From NCBI GenBank assembly GCA_934271255.1, contig CAKQQS010000009.1, forward strand, positions 21,251-85,250: DNA of 64,000 nucleotides, in the 5' to 3' direction. The position numbers and the translations under genes are program-made. Position 1 is the stretch's first letter, and every line of letters begins with the position of its first letter. The stretch comes from an uncultured Clostridia bacterium. Its GTDB lineage: Bacteria > Bacillota > Clostridia > Christensenellales > Borkfalkiaceae. Shown in pieces: positions 6,546 through 14,872 of the stretch. The notes under the pieces were generated by a model that saw only the letters and a list, made by a program, of their open reading frames with translations, was not told the DNA's origin and did not search any database.

Positions 6546-9278
6546 ATGAAAACAAGTTTATTGAAAAAAATCATCGCGGTTTCTCTGGCTGTGATGACCG
6601 TATTGCCGATGACGGCTTGCGGAAAAAAGACGAAAGAAGTTTTTGATAACGAAGAAAATCCTTTGGTATTTTCGACTCTTGAAGTCGACGGGGTATTTAA
6701 CCCGTTCTTCTCGACTTCGGGTACCGACAGCAGCGTCGTCGGAAAGACTCAACTTTCGATGTTTGCGAACGACGAAAACGGCAAACCCGTTTGCGGCGAC
6801 GAATACGATACGATAGTCAAAGAGTACGAGATTACGGATAACGGTTTAGAACAGGATAAGGGACTCGAAACGACTTATAAGTTCGTTTTAAAGAACAACG
6901 TACGTTTCTCCAACGGCTCCTACCTTACCATAAAAGACGTATTGTTCAATTTCTACGTATATCTCGATCCCGCGTACACCGGTTCCAGCACGATATATTC
7001 TACGGACATCGTAGGGCTTACGGAATACAGAACGCAGGCGGCGGAAGAAAAAGAACAAGAAGAGTTTAAAAAGAGATTCCAGGTAGAAGCGGAATCGAGA
7101 ATAAGCGCGCTTGCGGAAGCGTGTGAAGAACTCTTGAACTTGTACGAAGAAGAAATCGAAACGAGCGACGATTTGAGAGCGTATTTGAAATCCGATTACG
7201 TCGACGTTGCGGGCGAAACGTCGCTCGACAGATATTTGGTAGAAGACTACGATAAGGCGCTTGAATTATTTACTCAGGAATTGAAAGACGACTATTCTAA
7301 TTCGAGAGACTCGTACCAAGACCACATTTTCAAAGACGACGACGGCACGGTTTATAAAAACTTGTTCACGACGGACGTAGAAATGTTCTTGTACAACGCG
7401 GGTATAATCACGTGGGACGCGAAAGACGCTATTCTTTACGGACCTACGGGTAACTTCAAAGCAAAGAAGGGCGCGGACAACTCGAAGAGCAATTATGCAG
7501 AAATTACGAAATGGACGGAAGAAGAAGCAAGAAAGTTCGTTTACGACTACAACGTCCCGTCAAACGTGGCGGAAGTAGTTAGTTTCTGGGCAACTTCTGA
7601 CACGTTGTACGATTACATTACGCTTGCGGCGATGAATAAATATTTGTCGGGCGTAGAAAGAGCGTATAAAAACATAAGCGGAATCAAGTTCGCCAATATG
7701 GACGAAGCGGTTACCGTAAACGGCAAAACTTACAACGCGATGTTCACGGACGGAGCGAAGAACGGCAACTGCTACGACGAAATAGGCACGGCTAACGAAC
7801 ACGTTAAAAGCGACTGTAACGAAGTTTTGTCGATAACGATAAAGAACATCGACCCCAAAGCAATCTGGAACTTCGCGATAGGCGTTGCTCCCATGTATTA
7901 TTATTCGGACGCCGAACATATCGCTAAGTTCGATTACAAAGAAAACTTCGGCGTAGAATACATGAGCACGGATTTCATGACGAACGTCGTCAAAAATCCC
8001 AACAAGGTAGGTTTACCCGTAGGCGCGGGACCGTACCTTGCAAGTAAAGCGAGCGGCGGCGAAGCGAAAACGTCTTCCGATTTCCACTCCAACAACGTTA
8101 TTTATTACGAAAGAAACCCGTATTTCATTATGGGCGCTCCCGTAATCAAAAAGATAAGATATCAGGTAGTATCCACCAACTCGATGCTCAACACTTTATA
8201 TACGAAACAAATCGACTGGGCTGAGCCGAGCGCAAAACCCGACGTTATAAAAGAACTTAACAGCAAGAGCAAAAAAGCGGCGGGATTCGGCAACAAATCG
8301 ATAAGAACTTCGGGTTACGGGTACATCGGTATCAACGCGGGTAAGGTGCCCGACATCAAAGTAAGACAAGCGATAATGCATTCTATCAACACGCAACTTG
8401 CGGTTGACTATTACGGAACGACCGCTTCGGCGATTTACCGTTCTATGTCCAAAGAAAGTTGGGCGTACCCAAAAGGTTGTTCGCCTTACTATCCGTTCGT
8501 AGGCGATAAGATTCCGGAAGACTTGACGGTAGTTAACCCCGATTACGCCGAATATATAAGATACCTTGACAGCAAAAACGCAATCGCGTCCAACAGAATG
8601 CTTACGGCTGAACAACAAAGCGAGTTTATCAAAGGTCTTATCGGCAGCGGTATCAAAGGCACTTCGATAACGGGCGCGGGTTACAGCGGCGGCGACAGAG
8701 GCGCGTGGACGAAGAACGGCAAATCATTGACTTTCGAGTTTACGATAGCGGGCGAAGAAACGGATCACCCCGCGTACAACGCAATGCTTAAAGCGTCCAA
8801 CTTCCTTAACAAGAACGGGTTCTCCACGAACGTAAGACCCGACGCTAACGCTCTTAAAAAGTTGGCTAGCGGCGACCTTACCGTCTGGGCGGCTGCTTGG
8901 GGTTCCACGATCGATCCCGATATGTATCAGGTTTATCATAAAGAATCCAAAGCGACTTCCGTACTTAACTGGGGTTATAAGCAAATATTGAGAAACGCCG
9001 GCGGCAAGTACGACGCCGAACTTAAACTCGTAGAAGACCTTTCCGAACTTATAGAACAAGGAAGAGAAAGCAACGACCAAACGGAACGCGCTCAAATATA
9101 CAGTCGCGCGCTCGATCTCGTAATGCAACTTGCAGTCGAACTTCCCACTTACCAAAGAGACGATTTGTTCGCGTACAACGCAAATAAGATAGACGAAAGC
9201 ACGTTCTTTAAGAATCCTAGCGCATTCAAAGGACTTACGAGCAATATTTACAGTCTTTCGCTCGTTACCGAAAGATAA
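6546..9278 (+). CDS. oppA: Oligopeptide ABC transporter, substrate-binding lipoprotein (SBP family 5)
   Basis: A protein of 910 residues, far longer than the usual 530-600. Seen: a lipoprotein signal with lipobox MTAC and Cys25; the family core NVRFSNGSYLTIKDVLFNF, YYSDAEHIAKFDYKENFG, GAGPYLASKASGG, YERNPYFIMGAPVIKKIRY and IKVRQAIMHSIN, all typical of OppA/DppA. Residues about 160-330 are an extra, charged and helical insertion rich in Glu and Lys. It delivers peptides to the OppB/OppC channel encoded downstream. A ribosome binding site (AAGGAG) lies before the ATG. The insertion may widen or cap the binding site; that is inference. Confidence 0.88.
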   Translation: MKTSLLKKIIAVSLAVMTVLPMTACGKKTKEVFDNEENPLVFSTLEVDGVFNPFFSTSGTDSSVVGKTQLSMFANDENGKPVCGDEYDTIVKEYEITDNGLEQDKGLETTYKFVLKNNVRFSNGSYLTIKDVLFNFYVYLDPAYTGSSTIYSTDIVGLTEYRTQAAEEKEQEEFKKRFQVEAESRISALAEACEELLNLYEEEIETSDDLRAYLKSDYVDVAGETSLDRYLVEDYDKALELFTQELKDDYSNSRDSYQDHIFKDDDGTVYKNLFTTDVEMFLYNAGIITWDAKDAILYGPTGNFKAKKGADNSKSNYAEITKWTEEEARKFVYDYNVPSNVAEVVSFWATSDTLYDYITLAAMNKYLSGVERAYKNISGIKFANMDEAVTVNGKTYNAMFTDGAKNGNCYDEIGTANEHVKSDCNEVLSITIKNIDPKAIWNFAIGVAPMYYYSDAEHIAKFDYKENFGVEYMSTDFMTNVVKNPNKVGLPVGAGPYLASKASGGEAKTSSDFHSNNVIYYERNPYFIMGAPVIKKIRYQVVSTNSMLNTLYTKQIDWAEPSAKPDVIKELNSKSKKAAGFGNKSIRTSGYGYIGINAGKVPDIKVRQAIMHSINTQLAVDYYGTTASAIYRSMSKESWAYPKGCSPYYPFVGDKIPEDLTVVNPDYAEYIRYLDSKNAIASNRMLTAEQQSEFIKGLIGSGIKGTSITGAGYSGGDRGAWTKNGKSLTFEFTIAGEETDHPAYNAMLKASNFLNKNGFSTNVRPDANALKKLASGDLTVWAAAWGSTIDPDMYQVYHKESKATSVLNWGYKQILRNAGGKYDAELKLVEDLSELIEQGRESNDQTERAQIYSRALDLVMQLAVELPTYQRDDLFAYNANKIDESTFFKNPSAFKGLTSNIYSLSLVTER

Positions 9279-9291
9279 AAAGACAACTTGT

Positions 9292-9318
9292 CCCGACCGC
9301 GTGAAAAACGCGGTCGGG
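9292..9318 (+). promoter_or_regulatory. GC-rich intercistronic hairpin after oppA, no T-run
   Basis: CCCGACCGCG at 9292-9301 pairs with CGCGGTCGGG at 9309-9318 around a seven-base loop. The bases after it are GAAAACC, so it is not a simple terminator. Such hairpins between binding-protein and permease genes usually stabilise the upstream mRNA and allow more binding protein than permease. Confidence 0.5.
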
Positions 9319-9351
9319 GAAAACCAAAATAAGAAGATTTAAGGAAAACAA

Positions 9352-9405
9352 ATGAGTGTTAACGAAAACAACGCGGAAATGAAAGGGGGTGTAAGAAATG
9401 TTTAA
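9352..9405 (+). CDS. Possible 17-residue leader peptide overlapping oppB
   Basis: The frame MSVNENNAEMKGGVRNV starts at 9352, has an AAGGA ribosome binding site at 9341-9345 and stops at 9405, overlapping the ATG of oppB at 9398 by eight bases. The oppB Shine-Dalgarno (AAAGGGGGTG) lies inside it. It could couple translation of the permease to upstream initiation. It may equally be a chance frame. Confidence 0.3.
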   Translation: MSVNENNAEMKGGVRNV

Positions 9406-10807
9406 ATATATAGTAAAACGTATTCTTATATCCTTAGTAATCCTTTTCGGCGTTTCGATAATAATTTATACGATGGTACGCCTTATGCCGACAGACTACG
9501 TAGACGTAAAATATTCTTCGCAGTTACAAAACGGCACGATCACGCAGGCGGACGTCGATAACTTCAAAAAATTGTACGGACTTGACGTATCCGAAGCGTT
9601 TATGTACATAAACACGGACGGCGGCGCGGTAGCGGGAAAGAGTTTCAAGCGTTCCATCAACACGGCTACTTACAGAGATTTGAAAGACAAAGTAGCGACG
9701 GCCGATACTTTTCACGGTACTTATACTGCGGACGATACTTGTATTTATCTGACTAAAAACAGCGAAGACGAACAAACCTACCGCGTATACCGTTATACGG
9801 GCGAATATGAAATAAAAGAAATCGACGACCCCGTAGAACCGGGCAAAAAGAAAGAGATTAAGGTCGAAATCATCGAAGAAATCGAAAACGGCACGTACAG
9901 CGTAAGTTACGACGACGCGGGCAACCTTTCGTTCAGATTTTTAGGATCGGGATTAGACCCGCAAATCAGTTCGAGAAAAGCGACGACGGGCGAAAAAGCG
10001 AGTTCGATATTCAGGGGCTATTTCGGTTGGATAGGCAGATTGTTCAAAGGCGACCTGGGTACTTCGTTCAAATACGAACTCCCCGTCGGCACTGTTATAG
10101 CCAAATACATGTGGATATCTTTCGCGATAGCGGTTATCGCTACGATACTTCAATTTTTGATAGCGATACCTTTGGGAATATCGAGCGCGACGCATCAATA
10201 TTCCGTCAGGGATTACACGGTAACCGTATTTACGATGATAGGCATATCTTTACCGACGTATTTCTTCGCGGCGATAGTCGTCAAGATATTCTCGGTAGAT
10301 TTGGGTTGGTTTCCGCCGAGCGGACTGATTTACGCCAACTCGGACTACGCTAACACTTTCGCGGGGCAAATGACTAAACTCGGCGATATAATAGCGCACA
10401 TGGTGTTGCCTATTTTCGTAAGCGTTATATTGTCTTTGGGCGGACTAATGCGATATACCAGAACTAACACGCTCGAAGTATTGAACGCCGATTATATACG
10501 AACGGCGAGAGCGAAAGGATTATCCGAACATAAAGTCATATATAAACACGCGTTCAGAAACACGCTTATACCTTTGGCGACGTTGCTTGCGGGCATTTTA
10601 CCGTCTTTGTTCGGCGGTATGATGATAACCGAGCAGGTATTCGCTATACCGGGTATCGGTAACCTTGCGTATAAAGCGCTTAAAGACGGCGACATACCCT
10701 TTATCATGGGTTACAATATGTTTCTTGCTATTCTGACGGTTATAGGAACGTTGTTCTCAGATATAATGTATTCGATAGTCGATCCGAGAGTCAAACTCGG
10801 CAAATAG
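9398..10807 (+). CDS. oppB: Oligopeptide ABC transporter permease, OppB/DppB type
   Basis: A protein of 469 residues against about 310 normally. Seen: the N-terminal transmembrane helix (ILISLVILFGVSIIIYTMVRL followed by MPTDYV in the family), then an unusually long extracytoplasmic segment at about residues 30-215, then the multi-helix permease core. The coupling motif EVLNADYIRTARAKGLSE at about 360-378 is the EAA loop that contacts the ATPases. The insert probably lies outside the cell, facing OppA, which also carries an insertion. Start: ATG with a strong AAAGGGGGTG site. Confidence 0.88.
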   Translation: MFKYIVKRILISLVILFGVSIIIYTMVRLMPTDYVDVKYSSQLQNGTITQADVDNFKKLYGLDVSEAFMYINTDGGAVAGKSFKRSINTATYRDLKDKVATADTFHGTYTADDTCIYLTKNSEDEQTYRVYRYTGEYEIKEIDDPVEPGKKKEIKVEIIEEIENGTYSVSYDDAGNLSFRFLGSGLDPQISSRKATTGEKASSIFRGYFGWIGRLFKGDLGTSFKYELPVGTVIAKYMWISFAIAVIATILQFLIAIPLGISSATHQYSVRDYTVTVFTMIGISLPTYFFAAIVVKIFSVDLGWFPPSGLIYANSDYANTFAGQMTKLGDIIAHMVLPIFVSVILSLGGLMRYTRTNTLEVLNADYIRTARAKGLSEHKVIYKHAFRNTLIPLATLLAGILPSLFGGMMITEQVFAIPGIGNLAYKALKDGDIPFIMGYNMFLAILTVIGTLFSDIMYSIVDPRVKLGK

Positions 10808-10816
10808 GAGTGAGTT

Positions 10817-12031
10817 ATGGAAGAAAATAAAGATTTAAACGTTAAAACGCCTTCCGTCGACTCAACCGAAACAGTTGACGTATCGAACGGAAAAAGCGGC
10901 TTTGCTTGGGTTAAAAAGTTAGATCCGAGAACGTGGTTTAAAAAGAAGGAAGAAGAAGTTCTGGAAGCGGAAGCGTCCCGCGAAGAGATTTTGCTCGACG
11001 AAGAAACGGCGTGCGAAAAAACGCCTAACGACGACAAGGCTCCCGACGGCGAAGAAGAAGCGACCTATAAAGAAATGAGTCCCATGCGGTTGGTTTTAAG
11101 GAGATTTTTCCGTTCAAAACTTTCAATCGTCGGGCTTATAATGATAGTGTTCTTGTTTGCGTTCGCGTTTTTAGGTCCCGTAATTTATACGAGATGGGGC
11201 GAAACGCAACAAGACGAATCTACGGTAATCAAACGTACCGAAACGAGTATCAAGATAGAAGGCACGGACATTACGGTTTTGGAAGTTTTGGAAAACGAAA
11301 CGAATCTTAACTTGTACGCTCCGCCTAGCGCGACGCACCTTTTAGGTACGGACAACTACGGTTTCGACGTATTCGTAAGACTTATGTACGGCGGAAGAAT
11401 ATCGCTTGCGATAGGATTTATCGTCGTAATACTCGAAACGCTGATAGGCGTACTGCTCGGCGGTATTTCGGGGTATTTCGGCGGTTGGGTTGACCAGATA
11501 CTGATGCGACTCGTCGATATATTCAACTGTATACCGACGTTACCGATACTGCTTATAGCGTCCGCTATGATAGACTCGTGGAACGTTTCGTCAAGCGTAC
11601 GAATATATTTGTTGATGGCGATGATAACGCTGTTCAGTTGGAGCGGCGTCGCAAGACTCGTCAGGGGACAGATATTATATTTGAGAGAGCAGGAATATAT
11701 CACCGCCGCGGAAGTCATGGGGCTTCCCACGTGGAGAAAGATATTCAAGCACTTAATACCTAACGTTATGCCGCAACTTATCGTTTCGATGACGTTGGGA
11801 CTCGGTAGCGTAATTCTTTACGAATCGACTCTGTCCTATTTAGGTTTGGGCGTACAGTTGCCGCAAGCGGCGTGGGGAACGATGATAGCGACTTCAAACG
11901 ATCCCACCGTTTTGAACAACCATTTGAATATGTGGTTGCCTGCGGGTATTATGATAGTTATCGCCGTTTTGGGCTTTAACTTCGTAGGCGACGGTTTACG
12001 GGACGCGATGGATCCCAAAGCGAGGAAGTAA
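10817..12031 (+). CDS. oppC: Oligopeptide ABC transporter permease, OppC/DppC type
   Basis: A protein of 404 residues. Residues 1 to about 90 are a cytoplasmic, charged extension that includes W31-VKKLDPRTWFKKK-44. A first membrane helix follows (IVGLIMIVFLFAFAFLGPVIY), then a moderately enlarged external loop, then the family segment LGTDNYGFDVFVRLMYGGRISL and the permease core with EYITAAEVMGLPTWRKIFKHL as the EAA loop. It forms the channel with OppB. The N-terminal head resembles the head of the OppF encoded two genes later. It follows oppB by nine bases. Confidence 0.88.
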   Translation: MEENKDLNVKTPSVDSTETVDVSNGKSGFAWVKKLDPRTWFKKKEEEVLEAEASREEILLDEETACEKTPNDDKAPDGEEEATYKEMSPMRLVLRRFFRSKLSIVGLIMIVFLFAFAFLGPVIYTRWGETQQDESTVIKRTETSIKIEGTDITVLEVLENETNLNLYAPPSATHLLGTDNYGFDVFVRLMYGGRISLAIGFIVVILETLIGVLLGGISGYFGGWVDQILMRLVDIFNCIPTLPILLIASAMIDSWNVSSSVRIYLLMAMITLFSWSGVARLVRGQILYLREQEYITAAEVMGLPTWRKIFKHLIPNVMPQLIVSMTLGLGSVILYESTLSYLGLGVQLPQAAWGTMIATSNDPTVLNNHLNMWLPAGIMIVIAVLGFNFVGDGLRDAMDPKARK

Positions 12032-12033
12032 TT

Positions 12034-13233
12034 ATGGCTGAACAAAACAAGACCCGTAAAAAAGACAATAATTATATCTCGATAAGAGAAAGTCGCAAAA
12101 TTATTAAATACAACATTAAACAAATGAAGTATTACGAATCTTTAAAACGCAAAAAAGCGAGTTTGGAAGAGTATACTTCGGTAATGAAAGACGAAAATAA
12201 TATAATAGAGATTGACGGACTGAAAACCTGTTTCTTTACGGACAACGGCACGGTAATGTCGGTAAACGGCGTATCTTTCGATATACCCAAAAACAAAATC
12301 GTCGGCGTAGTAGGGGAATCGGGTTGCGGTAAATCCGTTACTTCGCTTTCTATTATGCAGTTGGTACAAGCCCCGCAAGGTCAGGTCGTCGAAGGGGAAA
12401 TAAGATTCAATTCGACGGATTTGGGCAAAGACGAAAACGGCAATAAACTTGCGTATAACATCGCTAAAATGCCTACCAAGGAAATGTATAAGATTCGCGG
12501 TAAAGACATAACGATGATATTTCAGGAACCCATGACGAGTCTTAACCCCGTATTTACGATAGGGTATCAGCTGGACGAAGTGTCTTTCTTGCACACTCCC
12601 GAAATCACGAAAGAAGGAGCGAGAGATTACAGTATAGAAATGCTGAAAAAAGTAGGCATTTCGATGCCCGAAAGGGTTTATAAATCATACCCGCACGAAT
12701 TGTCGGGCGGTATGCGTCAAAGGGTTATGATAGCGATGGCTTTGGCGGGCAACCCCAAACTTATTATCGCGGACGAGCCTACCACGGCGTTGGACGTTAC
12801 CATTCAGGCGCAGATACTCGAACTGTTAAAAGACCTTCAAAAAACGGAAGGCTGTTCAATAATGCTTATCACCCACGATTTGGGCGTTATAGCCGAAATG
12901 GCGGACGAAGTAGTCGTTATGTACGCGGGCAGAGTTATAGAAAAGGGTACCGTACAGGACATTTTCCACCACCCCGTACACCCGTACACGATAGGACTTC
13001 AAAAGAGCAAACCGCTTATCGATTCGGACGCGAACGAGCCGTTGTATTCCATACCGGGGCAAGTTCCCAACCCGATAAACTTACCCAACCACTGTTATTT
13101 CAAAAACAGATGCAATAAATGTATCGGAAAATGTAACGGCGAATATCCGCCTATGGTAAACGTCAGCGACACGCACGTCGTATCATGCTATTTGTACGAC
13201 GAAAACAAGGAGAAAGAAGATGGAAGAAAATAA
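12034..13233 (+). CDS. oppD: Oligopeptide ABC transporter ATP-binding protein OppD
   Basis: A protein of 399 residues. The first 55 are an extra, lysine-rich N-terminus. Then comes the ABC ATPase: Walker A GESGCGKS at 94-101, Q-loop IFQEPMTSL, signature LSGGMRQR, Walker B LIIADEPT and the switch histidine in LITHDLG. The C-terminal oligopeptide domain carries NHCYFKNRCNKCIGKC and a further Cys in VVSCYLY; four such cysteines bind a [4Fe-4S] cluster in structurally studied relatives. It energises peptide import together with OppF. The two reading frames overlap by 14 bases. Confidence 0.93.
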   Translation: MAEQNKTRKKDNNYISIRESRKIIKYNIKQMKYYESLKRKKASLEEYTSVMKDENNIIEIDGLKTCFFTDNGTVMSVNGVSFDIPKNKIVGVVGESGCGKSVTSLSIMQLVQAPQGQVVEGEIRFNSTDLGKDENGNKLAYNIAKMPTKEMYKIRGKDITMIFQEPMTSLNPVFTIGYQLDEVSFLHTPEITKEGARDYSIEMLKKVGISMPERVYKSYPHELSGGMRQRVMIAMALAGNPKLIIADEPTTALDVTIQAQILELLKDLQKTEGCSIMLITHDLGVIAEMADEVVVMYAGRVIEKGTVQDIFHHPVHPYTIGLQKSKPLIDSDANEPLYSIPGQVPNPINLPNHCYFKNRCNKCIGKCNGEYPPMVNVSDTHVVSCYLYDENKEKEDGRK

Positions 13234-14596
13234 GAATATTACAACCGAAAAAACTTCCGACCTTTCCGACAACCGAACGGAAAACAAAAAACGTTCGGCG
13301 TGGCTTGACAAGTTGAACCCGAAAAATCTGTTCAGAAAAAAAACGAACGAACCTAAGGAAGAATCCGTTGCAAACGAAAAACAAGATGCGGTCGAATTCA
13401 AAGAGCAAAAAGTAAACGCGGAAGGAAAACCCGTCGATAACATTCTGGAAGTCGAGCATTTGAAAAAGTATTTCCCGATAAAGAAAAACTTTTTCGGTAA
13501 ACCCACCGTATTTTTACGCGCGGTAGACGACGTAAGTTTTTCTTTGGAAAGGGGAACGACGATAGGTATCGTAGGCGAATCGGGGTGCGGCAAAACGACG
13601 CTCGGCAGAACGATTTTAAAACTTTACGACATTGACGGCGGGAAAGTTACGTTCGACGGACACGATATTACTAAAATATCCAAACGCGCGATGAGAAAAT
13701 ATCGCACTTCGATGCAACTTGTATTTCAGGACCCGTATTCGTCCTTACCGCCCAGAATGACGGTAGGCGCGATTATAAGCGAAGCGGTCAAAGTACATAA
13801 AATCGTACCGAAAGACAAAGTACACGAACACGTTCGCGACATAATGAAAAAATGCGGACTTCAACCTCAGTATTACGACAGATACCCGCACGAGTTTTCG
13901 GGCGGACAACGTCAAAGAATATGTATAGCGAGAGCACTTGCGGTTAATCCCAAACTCGTTATTTGCGACGAACCCGTTTCCGCTTTGGACGTATCTATTC
14001 AGGCGCAAATCATCAACTTGCTCAAAGAACTTCAAAACACTTTGGGATTGACGTACGTTTTCATTTCGCACGACTTGTCGGTAGTCAAGTACATAACGAA
14101 ACAAATAATGGTTATGTATTTGGGCAATATGATGGAACTCGGCGATACGGCGGAGATATTTAAAAATCCGTTACACCCGTACACGAAAGCGTTGTTCTCG
14201 GCGGTACCCGTTCCTAATCCGGACGTCAAAATGAACAGAATCATTTTGGAAGGTGATATACCGAGTCCCGCAAATCCGCCTAAGGGTTGTAAGTTCCATA
14301 CGAGATGTAAAGAGTGTATGAACGTATGTAAGTTCGTCGAACCCGCGTACGTTGAAGCGGAGAAAGGACATTTCGTCGCATGCCATCTTTATAATAAAAA
14401 TATTATGGACAATCTTGACGAATACGACAAACAGTGGGAAGAGATACAAAACACGCCCGTCGAAGTCGTAAGCAAGAAAGACAAATATTTCGGTTGGACG
14501 AAGAAGTTAAACCCCAAGACGTGGTTTAAGAAAAAGAAAGCGACGGAACAAACTGAAAATAAAATCGACACGACGGAATCCGACGCGAAAAAATAA
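13220..14596 (+). CDS. oppF: Oligopeptide ABC transporter ATP-binding protein OppF with tails at both ends
   Basis: A protein of 458 residues against about 320 normally. The core has Walker A GESGCGKT at 119-126, Q-loop VFQDPYSSL, signature FSGGQRQR, Walker B LVICDEPVSALD and ISHDLSV. The C-terminal domain has the cysteines GCKFHTRCKECMNVC. Residues 1-75 are an extension containing W28-LDKLNPKNLFRKK-41, and residues about 405-458 a second extension containing W426-TKKLNPKTWFKKKK-440. Both match a motif in the OppC N-terminus. The start begins MEENK, as does OppC. The tails are cytoplasmic and unexplained. Confidence 0.92.
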   Translation: MEENKNITTEKTSDLSDNRTENKKRSAWLDKLNPKNLFRKKTNEPKEESVANEKQDAVEFKEQKVNAEGKPVDNILEVEHLKKYFPIKKNFFGKPTVFLRAVDDVSFSLERGTTIGIVGESGCGKTTLGRTILKLYDIDGGKVTFDGHDITKISKRAMRKYRTSMQLVFQDPYSSLPPRMTVGAIISEAVKVHKIVPKDKVHEHVRDIMKKCGLQPQYYDRYPHEFSGGQRQRICIARALAVNPKLVICDEPVSALDVSIQAQIINLLKELQNTLGLTYVFISHDLSVVKYITKQIMVMYLGNMMELGDTAEIFKNPLHPYTKALFSAVPVPNPDVKMNRIILEGDIPSPANPPKGCKFHTRCKECMNVCKFVEPAYVEAEKGHFVACHLYNKNIMDNLDEYDKQWEEIQNTPVEVVSKKDKYFGWTKKLNPKTWFKKKKATEQTENKIDTTESDAKK

Positions 14597-14618
14597 ACGG
14601 CGAACACGGAAAACATCG

Positions 14619-14861
14619 ATGTGTAAGAAAAGAAAAAAGAAAAAAGCAATTTATATTGACGACGGACATACCGTTTACGATATGAACGGTTTGTCCCCGA
14701 ACTCTGGTAATAAAAAGCAAAAAGAAGAAAGAGTACACCTGTCTTTCAAAGAAAAAAGGGCGGTTATACGAGCCGCGTTTGAAAGATTTTTACCTATACT
14801 GTTGTTAGTGATCGTGTGCTTTTCTGTTACTATGGTATTAGTTTATTTCTGGTTTAAATAA
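14619..14861 (+). CDS. Small membrane protein with a C-terminal transmembrane helix
   Basis: A protein of 80 residues. A very basic start (CKKRKKKK) is followed by AIYIDDGHTVYDMNGLS, a charged middle and one membrane helix at about 59-79, so it looks tail-anchored with its N-terminus in the cytoplasm. From memory, small clostridial proteins with a YIDDG-T-DM-G type motif are common and uncharacterised. It lies 22 bases after oppF and 11 before the giant protease, and is probably co-transcribed. A possible role is in the transporter or in export of the following lipoproteins; this is inference only. Confidence 0.6.
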   Translation: MCKKRKKKKAIYIDDGHTVYDMNGLSPNSGNKKQKEERVHLSFKEKRAVIRAAFERFLPILLLVIVCFSVTMVLVYFWFK

Positions 14862-14872
14862 AAGGAGAAAGA

